This document shows positions 40,937-49,474 of a DNA stretch of 64,000 bases, piece after piece. Below the pieces are notes generated by a model. That model ran no database searches. It saw only the letters and a list, made by a program, of their open reading frames with translations, and was not told the origin of the DNA. The stretch is from the IMG/VR virus record IMGVR_UViG_3300042291_000957, positions 26,420-90,419 of that record, one strand, 5' to 3'. The position numbers and the translations under genes were made by a program. The DNA comes from a virus. Within the stretch, counting starts at the first letter, position 1. Each line of letters begins with the position of its first letter.

Positions 40937-42334
40937 ATGACTATGCCAAGACTGAGCCTTTACCGCCCTGAAAAGGGCAATGATTATAAATTTATAGATA
41001 AAAATATCTGGGAAATGTTCCAGGTTGGTGGTACTGATGTGTTTATACATCGATATCTAGGTCCCGGATCTACTGGGAATACTGCCTCCCCTACACAACC
41101 CGTATATAATACCAGCGATCCTACACAGATCCAAGACCTGCTGTTTTTAGAAAATAGAGATCGCAAGTATGATCCTGATATCTATGTCATGCGAGGAGTA
41201 TACAGTCTTCAAGATCTAGATTTTAATCTCAGCCAATTTGGATTATTCTTACAAAACGATACTGTTTTTATTACATTTCACATCAACGATACTATTGAAA
41301 AACTAGGTCGTAAATTGATCAGTGGGGATGTCATTGAACTGCCACATCTCAAAGACGATCATGCTCTCAATGATCTTCAATTTGCTCTTAAAAGATTCTA
41401 TGTGATTGAAGAAGTAAACCGAGCTGCGGAAGGATTCTCAGTTACTTGGTACCCGCATCTATATCGTGCCAAATGTAAACCATTAGTTGATAGTCAAGAA
41501 TTCAAAGAAATACTAGATCAGGTTGCTAACAAAGATGCAATGGTTGGCACCTACAACTCTGCTGTAACCTATTATCCAGGTGATGTTGTTACTGGGTTGG
41601 ATGGAAAAAATTACACGGTGCTACAAGAAGTCACAGGAGTTGCACCTCCTAACGCTACCTATTATGAACTAGCCGACAGCTTACGAAACATAATGAGCAC
41701 CTACGAAAAAGAAATGCAGATCACCCAGGCAGTTCTTGATCAAGCTGAAACAGATGCTCCAAGGAGCGGTTCGGACACCACGCAGTTTTACACGCTGACC
41801 GTGGACGAAGATAAATTACCGGTACTGGTCAGCGCAGATAACAGCCTATTAGATGCTAGCTTAGAAACTCAGGCCACTGATGAAGCAGGCAATCTCTTGT
41901 TTAATACTGACGGTACTCCTGTATATGTAGGATCCACTGCTGCTACCGCTTTACTATCATCAGAAGTATCTGGGTATAACGGATACCTTGTTGGCGATGG
42001 TGTTCCACCAAACGGTGCGCCATTCACAGCTGGCATAGCCTTTCCTCTAGCTCCTGCAGATGGTCAATTCTGTCTACGTAAAGATTATTTCCCTTATAGA
42101 TTGTTTAGATACAACGGATCAAGATGGGTCAAAGTCGAAGACAAGGTACGAATGACCATGAATAACCTAGGACCAAGTGATGTTGGGGTTGGTGATCAAT
42201 TTGAAGGCAAGGATGTTCGCCAGACACAAAAAGCTGGATTTATCAACAATACAAATACAGACATAATAAATGGCAACACTGTGAAAGAAAGACAGAGTCT
42301 CAGCAAGGCTCTCAGACCAGAGGCAGATGAATAA
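40937..42334 (+). CDS. gp14: Neck protein gp14, enlarged
   Basis: Start MTMPRLSLYRPEKGNDYKFI. LLFLENRDRKYDPDIYVMRG, FGLFLQNDTVFITFHINDTI and GRKLISGDVIELPHLKDDHA are strong gp14 blocks. The 465-residue product is much longer than T4's 256: residues 204-244 resemble a CBM5/12-like carbohydrate-binding module (YYPGDVVTGLDGKNYTVLQ), and 373-399 holds a Trp-rich module (PADGQFCLRKDYFPYRLFRY). Joint stop/start with gp15. Confidence 0.88.
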   Translation: MTMPRLSLYRPEKGNDYKFIDKNIWEMFQVGGTDVFIHRYLGPGSTGNTASPTQPVYNTSDPTQIQDLLFLENRDRKYDPDIYVMRGVYSLQDLDFNLSQFGLFLQNDTVFITFHINDTIEKLGRKLISGDVIELPHLKDDHALNDLQFALKRFYVIEEVNRAAEGFSVTWYPHLYRAKCKPLVDSQEFKEILDQVANKDAMVGTYNSAVTYYPGDVVTGLDGKNYTVLQEVTGVAPPNATYYELADSLRNIMSTYEKEMQITQAVLDQAETDAPRSGSDTTQFYTLTVDEDKLPVLVSADNSLLDASLETQATDEAGNLLFNTDGTPVYVGSTAATALLSSEVSGYNGYLVGDGVPPNGAPFTAGIAFPLAPADGQFCLRKDYFPYRLFRYNGSRWVKVEDKVRMTMNNLGPSDVGVGDQFEGKDVRQTQKAGFINNTNTDIINGNTVKERQSLSKALRPEADE

Positions 42335-43812
42335 TGGATTATTTTTACGATGCGCAAGTAAGACGATATGTTACACAGTTTATGAGAATCTTTATAGGAT
42401 TCAAATATAAAACTGGAGGTGATGTTCCCGAAGAGAGACACGTGCCTGTGTTGTACGGTGATATGACCAGACAGGTTGCCAGCATGATCAAAGACAACAG
42501 TGAAAACAAACTGTCAACAGTGCCTAGAATAGCCTGTTACATCAGCGGCCTCGAGTTAGATAATTCTAGACTTAGTGACTACAGTTTTGTTAGTAAACTA
42601 TCTGTAAGAGAACGGCAGTATACTACCAATCAAGCAGGTGAAAGAGAATACGGTGGAGTACAAGGCGGTGGGTATACTGTGGAAAGACTCATGCCTACAC
42701 CGTTCAAACTGTCTATGAAAGCAGAAATCTGGACTTCTAACACAGATCAAAAACTTCAGTTGCTGGAACAGATTCTGGTGTTGTTTAATCCCAGTCTTGA
42801 AATTCAAACCACAGACAATTACGTTGACTGGACCAGTATTAGTGTAGTAGATCTTAGTAGCATTAATTTTAGTTCTAGAACTATTCCGCAAGGAACAGAA
42901 AGTGACATTGATGTTTGTACTCTAGATTTTCAAACTCCTATTTGGATCAGTCCGCCTGCCAAGGTTAAGAAAATGGGCATTATTAAAAACATCATCATGA
43001 ATGTATTTGGGGAATCAGGCCAATTGTTAGGTCTAGAAGATCTCATATTCAATGGTGATGGTGCAACTACTCAGGTACAAAACACTGTGGATCGATTTGG
43101 GGTATTACTAATACTAAACAAGGCCACAGGGTTCTATGATCTCACTGTGCTGAATGTCTATGAAGCAGTATTGTCGTTGGGCCTGGATGAGACTCCTTAC
43201 AAAGGCAATCAACAAAGACTAGATTGGTATAAGATACTAGAGATTCACGGTGGATATACAGGTACTAGTAGAATACATTTTACACAACCTAGTGGCTACG
43301 AAGTCACTGGCACATTTACCGTAAATGAAATTGACCCTACATACCTAGTAATTGATCTTGATATGGACACAGTCCCTAGCAATACAATATTACCTGTAAC
43401 TGCTATCGTTGATCCCTACAAGTTTAGCCCAATTGAAAAATTTGGAAGTATTGCTGCGATTCCTGTAGGCACAAGATATCTAGTACTAGACGATGTCAAC
43501 AACAGTGCAAATGTTGGACAGACTGTGGAAAATTCAGGATGGAACAACTTTGATTCCGGCTCAACTGCCTATGACGGACCAGATGCTTGGAAAGATCTCA
43601 TAGGCAACGATACTGTGATCAAGGCTAATTCTATAATTGAATGGACTGGTACTGTATGGCAGGAAACGTTTGACCCTAGTATAGTGACAATTATTCAATA
43701 TTTCACTAACTTGACCACAGGTGTACAATACAAGTGGGATGGCACACAATGGTTGAGATCTTTCGAAGGTGAATACGCTGCCGGATATTGGAGATTTGAT
43801 CTAGATGCTTGA
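42334..43812 (+). CDS. gp15: Tail completion / sheath terminator gp15, enlarged
   Basis: gp15 caps the tail at the neck. VRRYVTQFMRIFIGFKYKTG, RHVPVLYGDMTRQVASMIKD and FKLSMKAEIWTSNTDQKLQL match the family, and the CTLDFQTPIWISPPAKVKKM motif ends the core near residue 213. T4 gp15 is 272 residues; here 492, with a long C-terminal region containing a propeller- or lectin-like section and a Trp-rich end (WDGTQWLRSFEGEYAAGYWR). Confidence 0.87.
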   Translation: MDYFYDAQVRRYVTQFMRIFIGFKYKTGGDVPEERHVPVLYGDMTRQVASMIKDNSENKLSTVPRIACYISGLELDNSRLSDYSFVSKLSVRERQYTTNQAGEREYGGVQGGGYTVERLMPTPFKLSMKAEIWTSNTDQKLQLLEQILVLFNPSLEIQTTDNYVDWTSISVVDLSSINFSSRTIPQGTESDIDVCTLDFQTPIWISPPAKVKKMGIIKNIIMNVFGESGQLLGLEDLIFNGDGATTQVQNTVDRFGVLLILNKATGFYDLTVLNVYEAVLSLGLDETPYKGNQQRLDWYKILEIHGGYTGTSRIHFTQPSGYEVTGTFTVNEIDPTYLVIDLDMDTVPSNTILPVTAIVDPYKFSPIEKFGSIAAIPVGTRYLVLDDVNNSANVGQTVENSGWNNFDSGSTAYDGPDAWKDLIGNDTVIKANSIIEWTGTVWQETFDPSIVTIIQYFTNLTTGVQYKWDGTQWLRSFEGEYAAGYWRFDLDA

Positions 43813-43823
43813 TAAGTATCTAG

Positions 43824-44222
43824 ATGCAACAACGTGCCGGCTTATTGTTTCTAAGTAAAAACACCAAGAGAATTCTTCTTATTTTAGAAGATGCCAAATG
43901 GACTGTGCCTACTTTTGTGAGAAACAGCAGTCTATTAGAAGATGCCGAACCGTTGTTAAATAATTTCTCAGTGGGTAAAATTTTACCCATAGAATTGTAT
44001 CTCAGTGAGGACCGTGGATTTGAATATGGAACATATATCTGTCTAGTTGATGATGAATTTCTTACAACATCAGCTGCTACTATATGTTGGGCTGCATTGA
44101 ATCACTTGCCCAAACAATTGCATACCGGTTTAAAAAACACATTGAGCAATACCATAATTCGTACAAAAATTGAAACTATATTGGAGTTAGAAAATGTCAA
44201 GCATACTGCAAAAATCTACTAG
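43824..44222 (+). CDS. Nudix-fold-like protein lacking the Nudix box
   Basis: MQQRAGLLFLSKNTKRILLI then EDAKWTVPTF follows the beta-strand order of a Nudix domain (GxLF...ILLV...WxxPxG), but the catalytic GX5EX7REUXEEXGU signature is absent. It could be a structural or regulatory relative. Operon partner of gp15; late genes around it suggest virion function. Starts 12 bases after the gp15 stop. Confidence 0.58.
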   Translation: MQQRAGLLFLSKNTKRILLILEDAKWTVPTFVRNSSLLEDAEPLLNNFSVGKILPIELYLSEDRGFEYGTYICLVDDEFLTTSAATICWAALNHLPKQLHTGLKNTLSNTIIRTKIETILELENVKHTAKIY

Positions 44223-44472
44223 ATTTATCAAAGACTGTGAAAGATATGAATCAGTAATAGCCACAATGCCAGCGGGCGATGTAAAAAATGAAACTGTTCA
44301 ATTGTTACAAAAATTAACCTATAGCATTAAAAAACTTGATAACATGCATCTAGAAATGATATACTCTAGACAGTTGCCAACTATGGGCAACGAAATGAAA
44401 GACGAAATATCAGATTTGCGAAAAAAATTAGAAACTAGAATTAGAGACTGGTCGCAAGCACAGAAAAATTAA
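44194..44472 (+). CDS. Small helical protein, 92 aa
   Basis: MSSILQKSTRFIKDCERYES is followed by KLTYSIKKLDNMHLEMIYSR and KDEISDLRKKLETRIRDWSQ, a coiled-coil-like pattern. It overlaps the Nudix-like gene by 29 bases and converges with the fibre gene through a shared TTAA stop. Assembly or chaperone role is possible. Confidence 0.6.
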   Translation: MSSILQKSTRFIKDCERYESVIATMPAGDVKNETVQLLQKLTYSIKKLDNMHLEMIYSRQLPTMGNEMKDEISDLRKKLETRIRDWSQAQKN

Positions 44473-46553
44473 ATACTGCTAAAGTTTTTAATGAAAATAG
44501 TACCAATCATAGCAGCATGAACACTGCACTGATATCTGTAGCTACCACTAATTGAATCTGGAATCTTCCAATACAGTGTACCAGATGTTTGCCCTTGAGC
44601 AGATGCACCTGTAGTCACAACGCCTCCTGTGGTTACGTGTACTAACCCAGTGTTGTAATTTGCACCTGCGCCGTCCTGTATCAAAAAAGGATGACCTGCC
44701 ACATTAAGATTGAAAGCTATAGTGGTGCCATTTATGGCATATACTGTAGGATCGTCAGTAGTGCCATATTGATCAAATCTGTATGCAGTAGCACCGTTAT
44801 TAGTTACATTAAGTCTTGTTATGGCCGGTAGATAGAACTGATCCACCGTTAGCCCAGCAGCATCCGTCAAGTCAGTAAATGCTGAGGCACCTGCTGAGGC
44901 CGTATTGGTGATTGTAACGGTATCTGTGCTGGCATCTGTGGTGATTGAGATACCGGTGCCTGCGGCTATAGTAAGAGTGTCAGTGGCTGAATCAGCAACA
45001 ACTGAACTTTGCCCTGCTACCGCTATAGTGGCAAAACTATCTGATGCAGTTCCGCCGCCGGCGGCAGCAATGGTAATAGTGTCTGTACCAGCATTGGTAG
45101 TTATAGTTATATTTGAACCTGCTACCAAAGTCAGGGTATCTGTGGCTGAATCCGCTACCACTGAAGTTTGTCCGGCCACTGCTATTGTAGCAAAACTGTC
45201 TGATGATGAACCGCCTGAAACTGTAGCCCAAGAATTATCCCCACGGAGATAGGTACTAGCACTGGCTGTTCCTGTGGCTCCTATACGAGCTATAGGTACA
45301 GTACCTGAAGTTAACTGAGTGGCATTGAGTGCTGTTAAATTAACACCCGAACTTGCAGGTAATGTAGCTGGAAATCTTGCATCAGGTACAGTACCTGAAG
45401 TTAACTGAGTGGCATTGAGTGCTGTTAAATTAACACCCGAACTTGCAGGTAATGTAGCTGGAAATCTTGCATCAGGTACAGTACCTGAAGTTAATTCAGT
45501 GGCATTTAAAGCGGTTATCAAACTGCCGTCACCGCTGAAACTTGTAGCAGTTAATAACCCTACATCTGATATACTGGCACTACTAACCTGTATGATTGTG
45601 CCTGTTGTGCCATCGTAGCGCACAATCCTGTTGTCCACATAGCCGCCGCCTGCACTCAATACATCGCCTGATCCAGATCCTGACGCTCCTGGAGGACCAA
45701 TCTCTCCCTGAGGTCCAGGAACCCCCACAGCAGAAGTAGCCTGTCTTGAGCCGTCTGCAAATACAATTTCATTGCCTACCACAACATCTGATTCAAAATT
45801 CACTGCTGGGGTTACTGTAATAGCTGTGCTATCTGTGCTGTCTATGGTGTTAGCCACAAAGGTGATGTTGCCTGTGCTGGCAGTACCTGTGATAGTAATG
45901 GTATCTGTACTAGCGTTGGTAGTTAGTGTAATACCAGTACCAGCAACTAGTGTCAGTGTGTCTGCGGTTGTATCTGCTATCACTGAACTTTGTCCTGCGA
46001 TAGCAATAGTTGCAAATGTATTGGGCAGACTGCTTTCTGCAGCCACAGGTACCCAAGCGCCGGCATGTGCATAATACAATTTGCCTGTATCATGCACATG
46101 AGCTACCATACCGTGATAATCTATAGGGGACACTTCATCTGTAAGATCTGCTAGGGTGTCCCAATGGAATCTGATGCGATTTTTTTGTCCTGAGATATCT
46201 ATCACACCCGATAACATCAACGTATTAGTGGAATCATCTAACCAAGTCAATGCAGCAAGATCGTTGACTTGGGAACCATTTGACGGATAATATGCTATTT
46301 TTCCAGAGACGCCTGACTGCACACCGCCACTGAATCCTGCAGAATTTGCTTTGGCTAAAAAATCTGTATTAGATATATTGGTTAAATCTGCTTTTGCAAG
46401 ATTTACACCGCTAGCTGTGGCTCCATCATATAGTCTCAGGGTATTAGCTGTTCGATCATAAAAAATTTCACCTCGATTTCCGGATCTTCTGTTAAGAAAA
46501 TCTGTTTCTCTAGGTATAATTCTTATTGCGTCAAGTACGGGTATCTTTGCCAT
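44469..46553 (-). CDS. Tail fibre with collagen-like segment and cupredoxin-like tip, 694 aa
   Basis: MAKIPVLDAIRIIPRETDFL starts a fibre shaft. Three similar repeats (about 178-222, 453-495, 505-549; SFATIAVAGQSSVVADSATD) form beta-helical shaft units; 279-291 GPQGEIGPPGASG is collagen-like; 350-420 contains an exact 30-residue tandem duplication (LTSGTVPDARFPATLPASSG). The last 120 residues have a cupredoxin ligand set: H621 in VAGHPF and C676-x2-H679-x2-M682 in YQCSVHAAMIG, as in amicyanin spacing. Probably a host-contact fibre. Confidence 0.82.
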   Translation of the reverse strand: MAKIPVLDAIRIIPRETDFLNRRSGNRGEIFYDRTANTLRLYDGATASGVNLAKADLTNISNTDFLAKANSAGFSGGVQSGVSGKIAYYPSNGSQVNDLAALTWLDDSTNTLMLSGVIDISGQKNRIRFHWDTLADLTDEVSPIDYHGMVAHVHDTGKLYYAHAGAWVPVAAESSLPNTFATIAIAGQSSVIADTTADTLTLVAGTGITLTTNASTDTITITGTASTGNITFVANTIDSTDSTAITVTPAVNFESDVVVGNEIVFADGSRQATSAVGVPGPQGEIGPPGASGSGSGDVLSAGGGYVDNRIVRYDGTTGTIIQVSSASISDVGLLTATSFSGDGSLITALNATELTSGTVPDARFPATLPASSGVNLTALNATQLTSGTVPDARFPATLPASSGVNLTALNATQLTSGTVPIARIGATGTASASTYLRGDNSWATVSGGSSSDSFATIAVAGQTSVVADSATDTLTLVAGSNITITTNAGTDTITIAAAGGGTASDSFATIAVAGQSSVVADSATDTLTIAAGTGISITTDASTDTVTITNTASAGASAFTDLTDAAGLTVDQFYLPAITRLNVTNNGATAYRFDQYGTTDDPTVYAINGTTIAFNLNVAGHPFLIQDGAGANYNTGLVHVTTGGVVTTGASAQGQTSGTLYWKIPDSISGSYRYQCSVHAAMIGTIFIKNFSSI
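45295..45474. repeat. Exact 90-bp tandem duplication in fibre gene
   Basis: Two identical 90-base units at 45295-45384 and 45385-45474, with a partly diverged third copy from 45475. Lies in frame, adding 30 residues per unit. Confidence 0.9.
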
Positions 46554-46558
46554 ATTAT

Positions 46559-46566
46559 TATTTATT
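46559..46566 (-). promoter_or_regulatory. Late promoter motif for fibre gene (AATAAATA)
   Basis: Minus-strand AATAAATA, six bases before the fibre ATG at 46553. Confidence 0.4.
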
Positions 46567-46570
46567 CAAA

Positions 46571-47440
46571 TTAGTAATAACGAGTTTTAGCCAAATAATC
46601 TATGTACTTTGCGATGCCTTCATACACGTTGGTGAAACTTTTGACATCTACCCCAGATTTTGTTAACAATTTCGTATCAGCTAATGTATTTATTTGATAC
46701 TGTTTTTTAAGATCATCGGGCATATCTACAAATCTTTTTTTGCCTTTGTTTGTATTAGATATTACAAGATCTGCTATGGTTTCAAAATCCGTGCTAGATC
46801 CGCTGCCGAGATCATAGATTCCAGGTTGATAATTTTCAAACATAAAATAATATATGGTTTTTGCTATATCTTCTACCCATACAAAATCTCTAAAATAATT
46901 CTTGCTGTTTTCGAATATCGTTATTTCCTCAGTTTCTTTGATTTGATCAAACCAATGTAAAATTGTAGAAGCCATTCTGCCTTTGTGATACTCATTAGGC
47001 CCATATACATTGAACAATCGAAGGACAACTCCTTCTACTTCATTTTCACTGAGCAGTTTGCTAAATGCGTATTGATTCATTGGGCCAGAGCCGTTACCAT
47101 ATACTGATGCGCTAGAAGTAAAAATAAAAGGTATTTTGCGTTGTTTACAAAATGCATTCCATTTCCTTGTAGATTTAACATTCGTTGCATAGATCGAACT
47201 CCAATTTTTTTCTAGAGTATTAGCATTTGCACCGATATGTATGACTCCAGTGATGTTTTCATCTATTGAATCGATGTCATCTATAGAAACAAGTCTTTTA
47301 TACTGTTTACCTATGAGATTTTTATACTGATTTTCATAAGGCAGATCGTCAACTATAATAATATCAGTGACTCGTTGCAAATTCAAGTAACCTAATACCA
47401 CACTACCAATAAATCCTCCGGCTCCGGTTAGTATAATCAT
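46571..47440 (-). CDS. hldD: ADP-L-glycero-D-manno-heptose 6-epimerase (HldD-like)
   Basis: IILTGAGGFIGSVVLGYLNL is the NAD motif; FTSSASVYGNGSGPMNQYAF includes the Y-x3-K neighbourhood (QYAFSKLLSE); FNVYGPNEYHKGRMASTILH is the strongest HldD block, together with FRDFVWVEDIAKTIYYFM. HldD flips the C6'' position of ADP-D-beta-D-heptose, the last step of ADP-heptose synthesis. It overlaps the kinase gene by four bases. Length 289 is near the usual 310. Confidence 0.87.
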   Translation of the reverse strand: MIILTGAGGFIGSVVLGYLNLQRVTDIIIVDDLPYENQYKNLIGKQYKRLVSIDDIDSIDENITGVIHIGANANTLEKNWSSIYATNVKSTRKWNAFCKQRKIPFIFTSSASVYGNGSGPMNQYAFSKLLSENEVEGVVLRLFNVYGPNEYHKGRMASTILHWFDQIKETEEITIFENSKNYFRDFVWVEDIAKTIYYFMFENYQPGIYDLGSGSSTDFETIADLVISNTNKGKKRFVDMPDDLKKQYQINTLADTKLLTKSGVDVKSFTNVYEGIAKYIDYLAKTRYY

Positions 47441-48204
47441 TGTATTTCTTCCAGTCTTGGTGCATACACCCCTATGTGTTGTACTGTTACTGCCGATGCC
47501 TTGTTTGCAAATTTTACTGCATCAGGAATGCGGCCTGTTTTTAAAAACTCGTATACTAATGCTGCTAAAAATGTATCACCTGCACCGCATACATCAGTTA
47601 CATCGCCTACAATTTCAGCAGGGTATATACAATCATTCCAATAAGCGCCACCTCCACCGTGCGTAACAATCAAATGCTCTGCGTTGGGTAAACTTGTTGC
47701 ACGACTTTTTTCCAGTGCATTAATCTTGACATAGCAACCTGATAGTCTTGCTAGGTCTGTTTTCTTTGTGTCAACAAAGATAGGCACGTCAACTTCTTTA
47801 ACTAGCTCTTCTATTAATTCGTAGGTCACTGTGCCTTTGTTGTAGTCACTGATTACAATGGCATCATACCCAGGAGGTATTGATGTGTCAAAAGTGATAG
47901 GATCGCTGGCAACATCTTGATCCATACGCAATAATTGTTGTTTGGTACGTGCATCGATTAATCTGTTTTTTTCGCTAGATTTGCCGTGTAGGAAGTTGAC
48001 TGTGCATCCCAATGCTTCTAGATTCTTACACACATTGCCAGCCATTCCATCTTTGTGAATAGTATACTGTGGTTCAAACACAGGAACTGGTGCTTCGGGA
48101 CTGATACGATTTACATAACCATAGGTGTAAATGTCGTGACAGTCGTCACCTATTAGCAATATCCTGAATTGTTTTAGTTGTTGAATAGTCGCTGACTCTG
48201 TCAT
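47437..48204 (-). CDS. hldE: Heptose kinase, N-terminal HldE-like domain
   Basis: PfkB-family sugar kinase. GDDCHDIYTYGYVNRISPEA followed by PVPVFEP is highly typical of RfaE/HldE domain I, and DVCGAGDTFLAALVYE is the PfkB ATP/anion-hole signature with its catalytic Asp. At 255 residues it is about 50 shorter than the bacterial domain. Bacteria carry domains I and II on one chain; here they are separate genes in reversed order. Overlaps the nucleotidyltransferase gene by 59 bases in a different frame. Confidence 0.83.
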   Translation of the reverse strand: MTESATIQQLKQFRILLIGDDCHDIYTYGYVNRISPEAPVPVFEPQYTIHKDGMAGNVCKNLEALGCTVNFLHGKSSEKNRLIDARTKQQLLRMDQDVASDPITFDTSIPPGYDAIVISDYNKGTVTYELIEELVKEVDVPIFVDTKKTDLARLSGCYVKINALEKSRATSLPNAEHLIVTHGGGGAYWNDCIYPAEIVGDVTDVCGAGDTFLAALVYEFLKTGRIPDAVKFANKASAVTVQHIGVYAPRLEEIQ

Positions 48205-48544
48205 AAAAAAATACCTTTGGTACGTGTGCTTCGCCTACTATACGCTGTCCGCGATAATCACTGCCTTTGACCATTACACTTGGTTTATACAGTTTGATTA
48301 ATGCTATCAGTTCTTCTTCGCTGTCAAAAAATTCTACAATATCAACAGCTTTTAAATTTTGTAACATCACTTTGCGATCAATCTGGTCGTTGATCGGCCG
48401 GCTTTGGCCTTTTAATTCTCGAACTCTTCTGTCTGTATCAATGCATACAACAAGATAATCTCCTAGACTACGAGCTGTGTTCAACATGGCAACATGCCCG
48501 GGATGCAAAATATCAAAAGTACCGTTAACTATTATTGTAGACAT
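48146..48544 (-). CDS. hldE: Heptose-1-phosphate nucleotidyltransferase, C-terminal HldE-like domain
   Basis: STIIVNGTFDILHPGHVAML has the HxGH motif and YDRVSDYSTTKTIQDIANR the ST..I end motif of HldE domain II (adenylyl transfer to heptose-1-phosphate). The centre RPINDQIDRKVMLQNLKAVD also fits. Standalone at 132 residues. First gene of the heptose trio (nucleotidyltransferase-kinase-epimerase); GmhA and GmhB are not seen and would come from the host. Confidence 0.85.
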   Translation of the reverse strand: MSTIIVNGTFDILHPGHVAMLNTARSLGDYLVVCIDTDRRVRELKGQSRPINDQIDRKVMLQNLKAVDIVEFFDSEEELIALIKLYKPSVMVKGSDYRGQRIVGEAHVPKVFFYDRVSDYSTTKTIQDIANR

Positions 48545-48545
48545 A

Positions 48546-49115
48546 CTAGTGATCCAGTGAATACCACCCGGTTATAATATATTTGTAACCCTTATATATG
48601 GGATTCCCCCTGTGAGGGTGGGTAAAATAGGCAGGCCAAATAACCAACTTGCCAGTTTCTGGTTTAATCTTAAGACCTTGATACAGAAATTCTGTTTCGC
48701 CACCCTCTTCAATATCATTGAGATACAAGGTATAAGCTAGGATTCTATTGGCTGATGATTGATCTGCATTTTCACAATGCCACGCATGGTAGCCTTGGCG
48801 CGGGCCGGTTCTCTGTACGCTCATGCCTTTGGGTGTGTGTTGAAAACAAAATCCAAGACTCTGATATTTTTCAAAATACTGTTCTATATAATACTTGTTT
48901 AGAGTTTTATAAAAGAAAGAACACAGGTCAGGATCTACGCTGAAATTTTGTTGACTGTGAAATGCCCAATCAAAAAATATTCGATCGTCCTGATTTTTCA
49001 TCATGCTGTTTTGTGTGAGATGTTGACCCATTTTGACCATATCTTCAAATCTTTGTATGATAGTTTTACAGTAGTCTTTGGGAAATGCGTCTGGATACAC
49101 TTCAATAAAATTCAT
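48546..49115 (-). CDS. 2OG-Fe(II) oxygenase-like protein
   Basis: P4H-like small enzyme: GYHAWHCENADQSSANRILA supplies an HxE-type iron pair, TLYLNDIEEGGETEFLYQGL the sheet, and WPAYFTHPHRGNPIYKGYKY the distal His with a Lys/Arg-type 2OG site. 189 residues. First of six consecutive or near-consecutive oxygenase-like genes. Substrate unknown. Confidence 0.8.
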   Translation of the reverse strand: MNFIEVYPDAFPKDYCKTIIQRFEDMVKMGQHLTQNSMMKNQDDRIFFDWAFHSQQNFSVDPDLCSFFYKTLNKYYIEQYFEKYQSLGFCFQHTPKGMSVQRTGPRQGYHAWHCENADQSSANRILAYTLYLNDIEEGGETEFLYQGLKIKPETGKLVIWPAYFTHPHRGNPIYKGYKYIITGWYSLDH

Positions 49116-49474
49116 CGTTGACTATCTCCGGGAAATATTCTAAAATTATCTTCTACTGAATCGGGGGTACTTACTTCGACTATGATTGAATTGTCTTCCA
49201 ACGCTTCAAGTTGATGCGGTAACCCTGGAGGATTATGCCAATTATCGCCTGTGTTTAAGATTTTTTCCTGCATCGTGGCAGTCTTTGTGTCTATGTATCT
49301 TAACAAGAAGCTACCCTGATTGACGTTCCAGCTTTCATCTTTGACAAGATGGTAATGCATACTGAACTTGTCGCCAGCCTTGGCAAACACCAGATATTTT
49401 CCACAGTATTGGTCAGTGGACGAAAATATTATTTCATGTCCCCAACCTTTTTCTATTTTACCGAATAATTTCAT
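49112..49474 (-). CDS. Cupin protein (sugar-phosphate isomerase-like)
   Basis: KFSMHYHLVKDESWNVNQGS holds HxH then E (metal motif 1) and WHNPPGLPHQLEALEDNSII the second motif with the last His. VFGKIEKGWGHEIIF-type opening (here MKLFGKIEKGWGHEIIFSST) is frequent in phage cupins of the mannose-6-phosphate isomerase type. 120 residues. Overlaps neighbours by four bases on both sides. Confidence 0.75.
   Translation of the reverse strand: MKLFGKIEKGWGHEIIFSSTDQYCGKYLVFAKAGDKFSMHYHLVKDESWNVNQGSFLLRYIDTKTATMQEKILNTGDNWHNPPGLPHQLEALEDNSIIVEVSTPDSVEDNFRIFPGDSQR

Noticed and set aside
44469-46553. Plus-strand hydrophobic ORFs in the fibre gene
   Set aside because: They mirror the Thr/Ala/Ser repeats of the fibre on the opposite strand and show no real domains.
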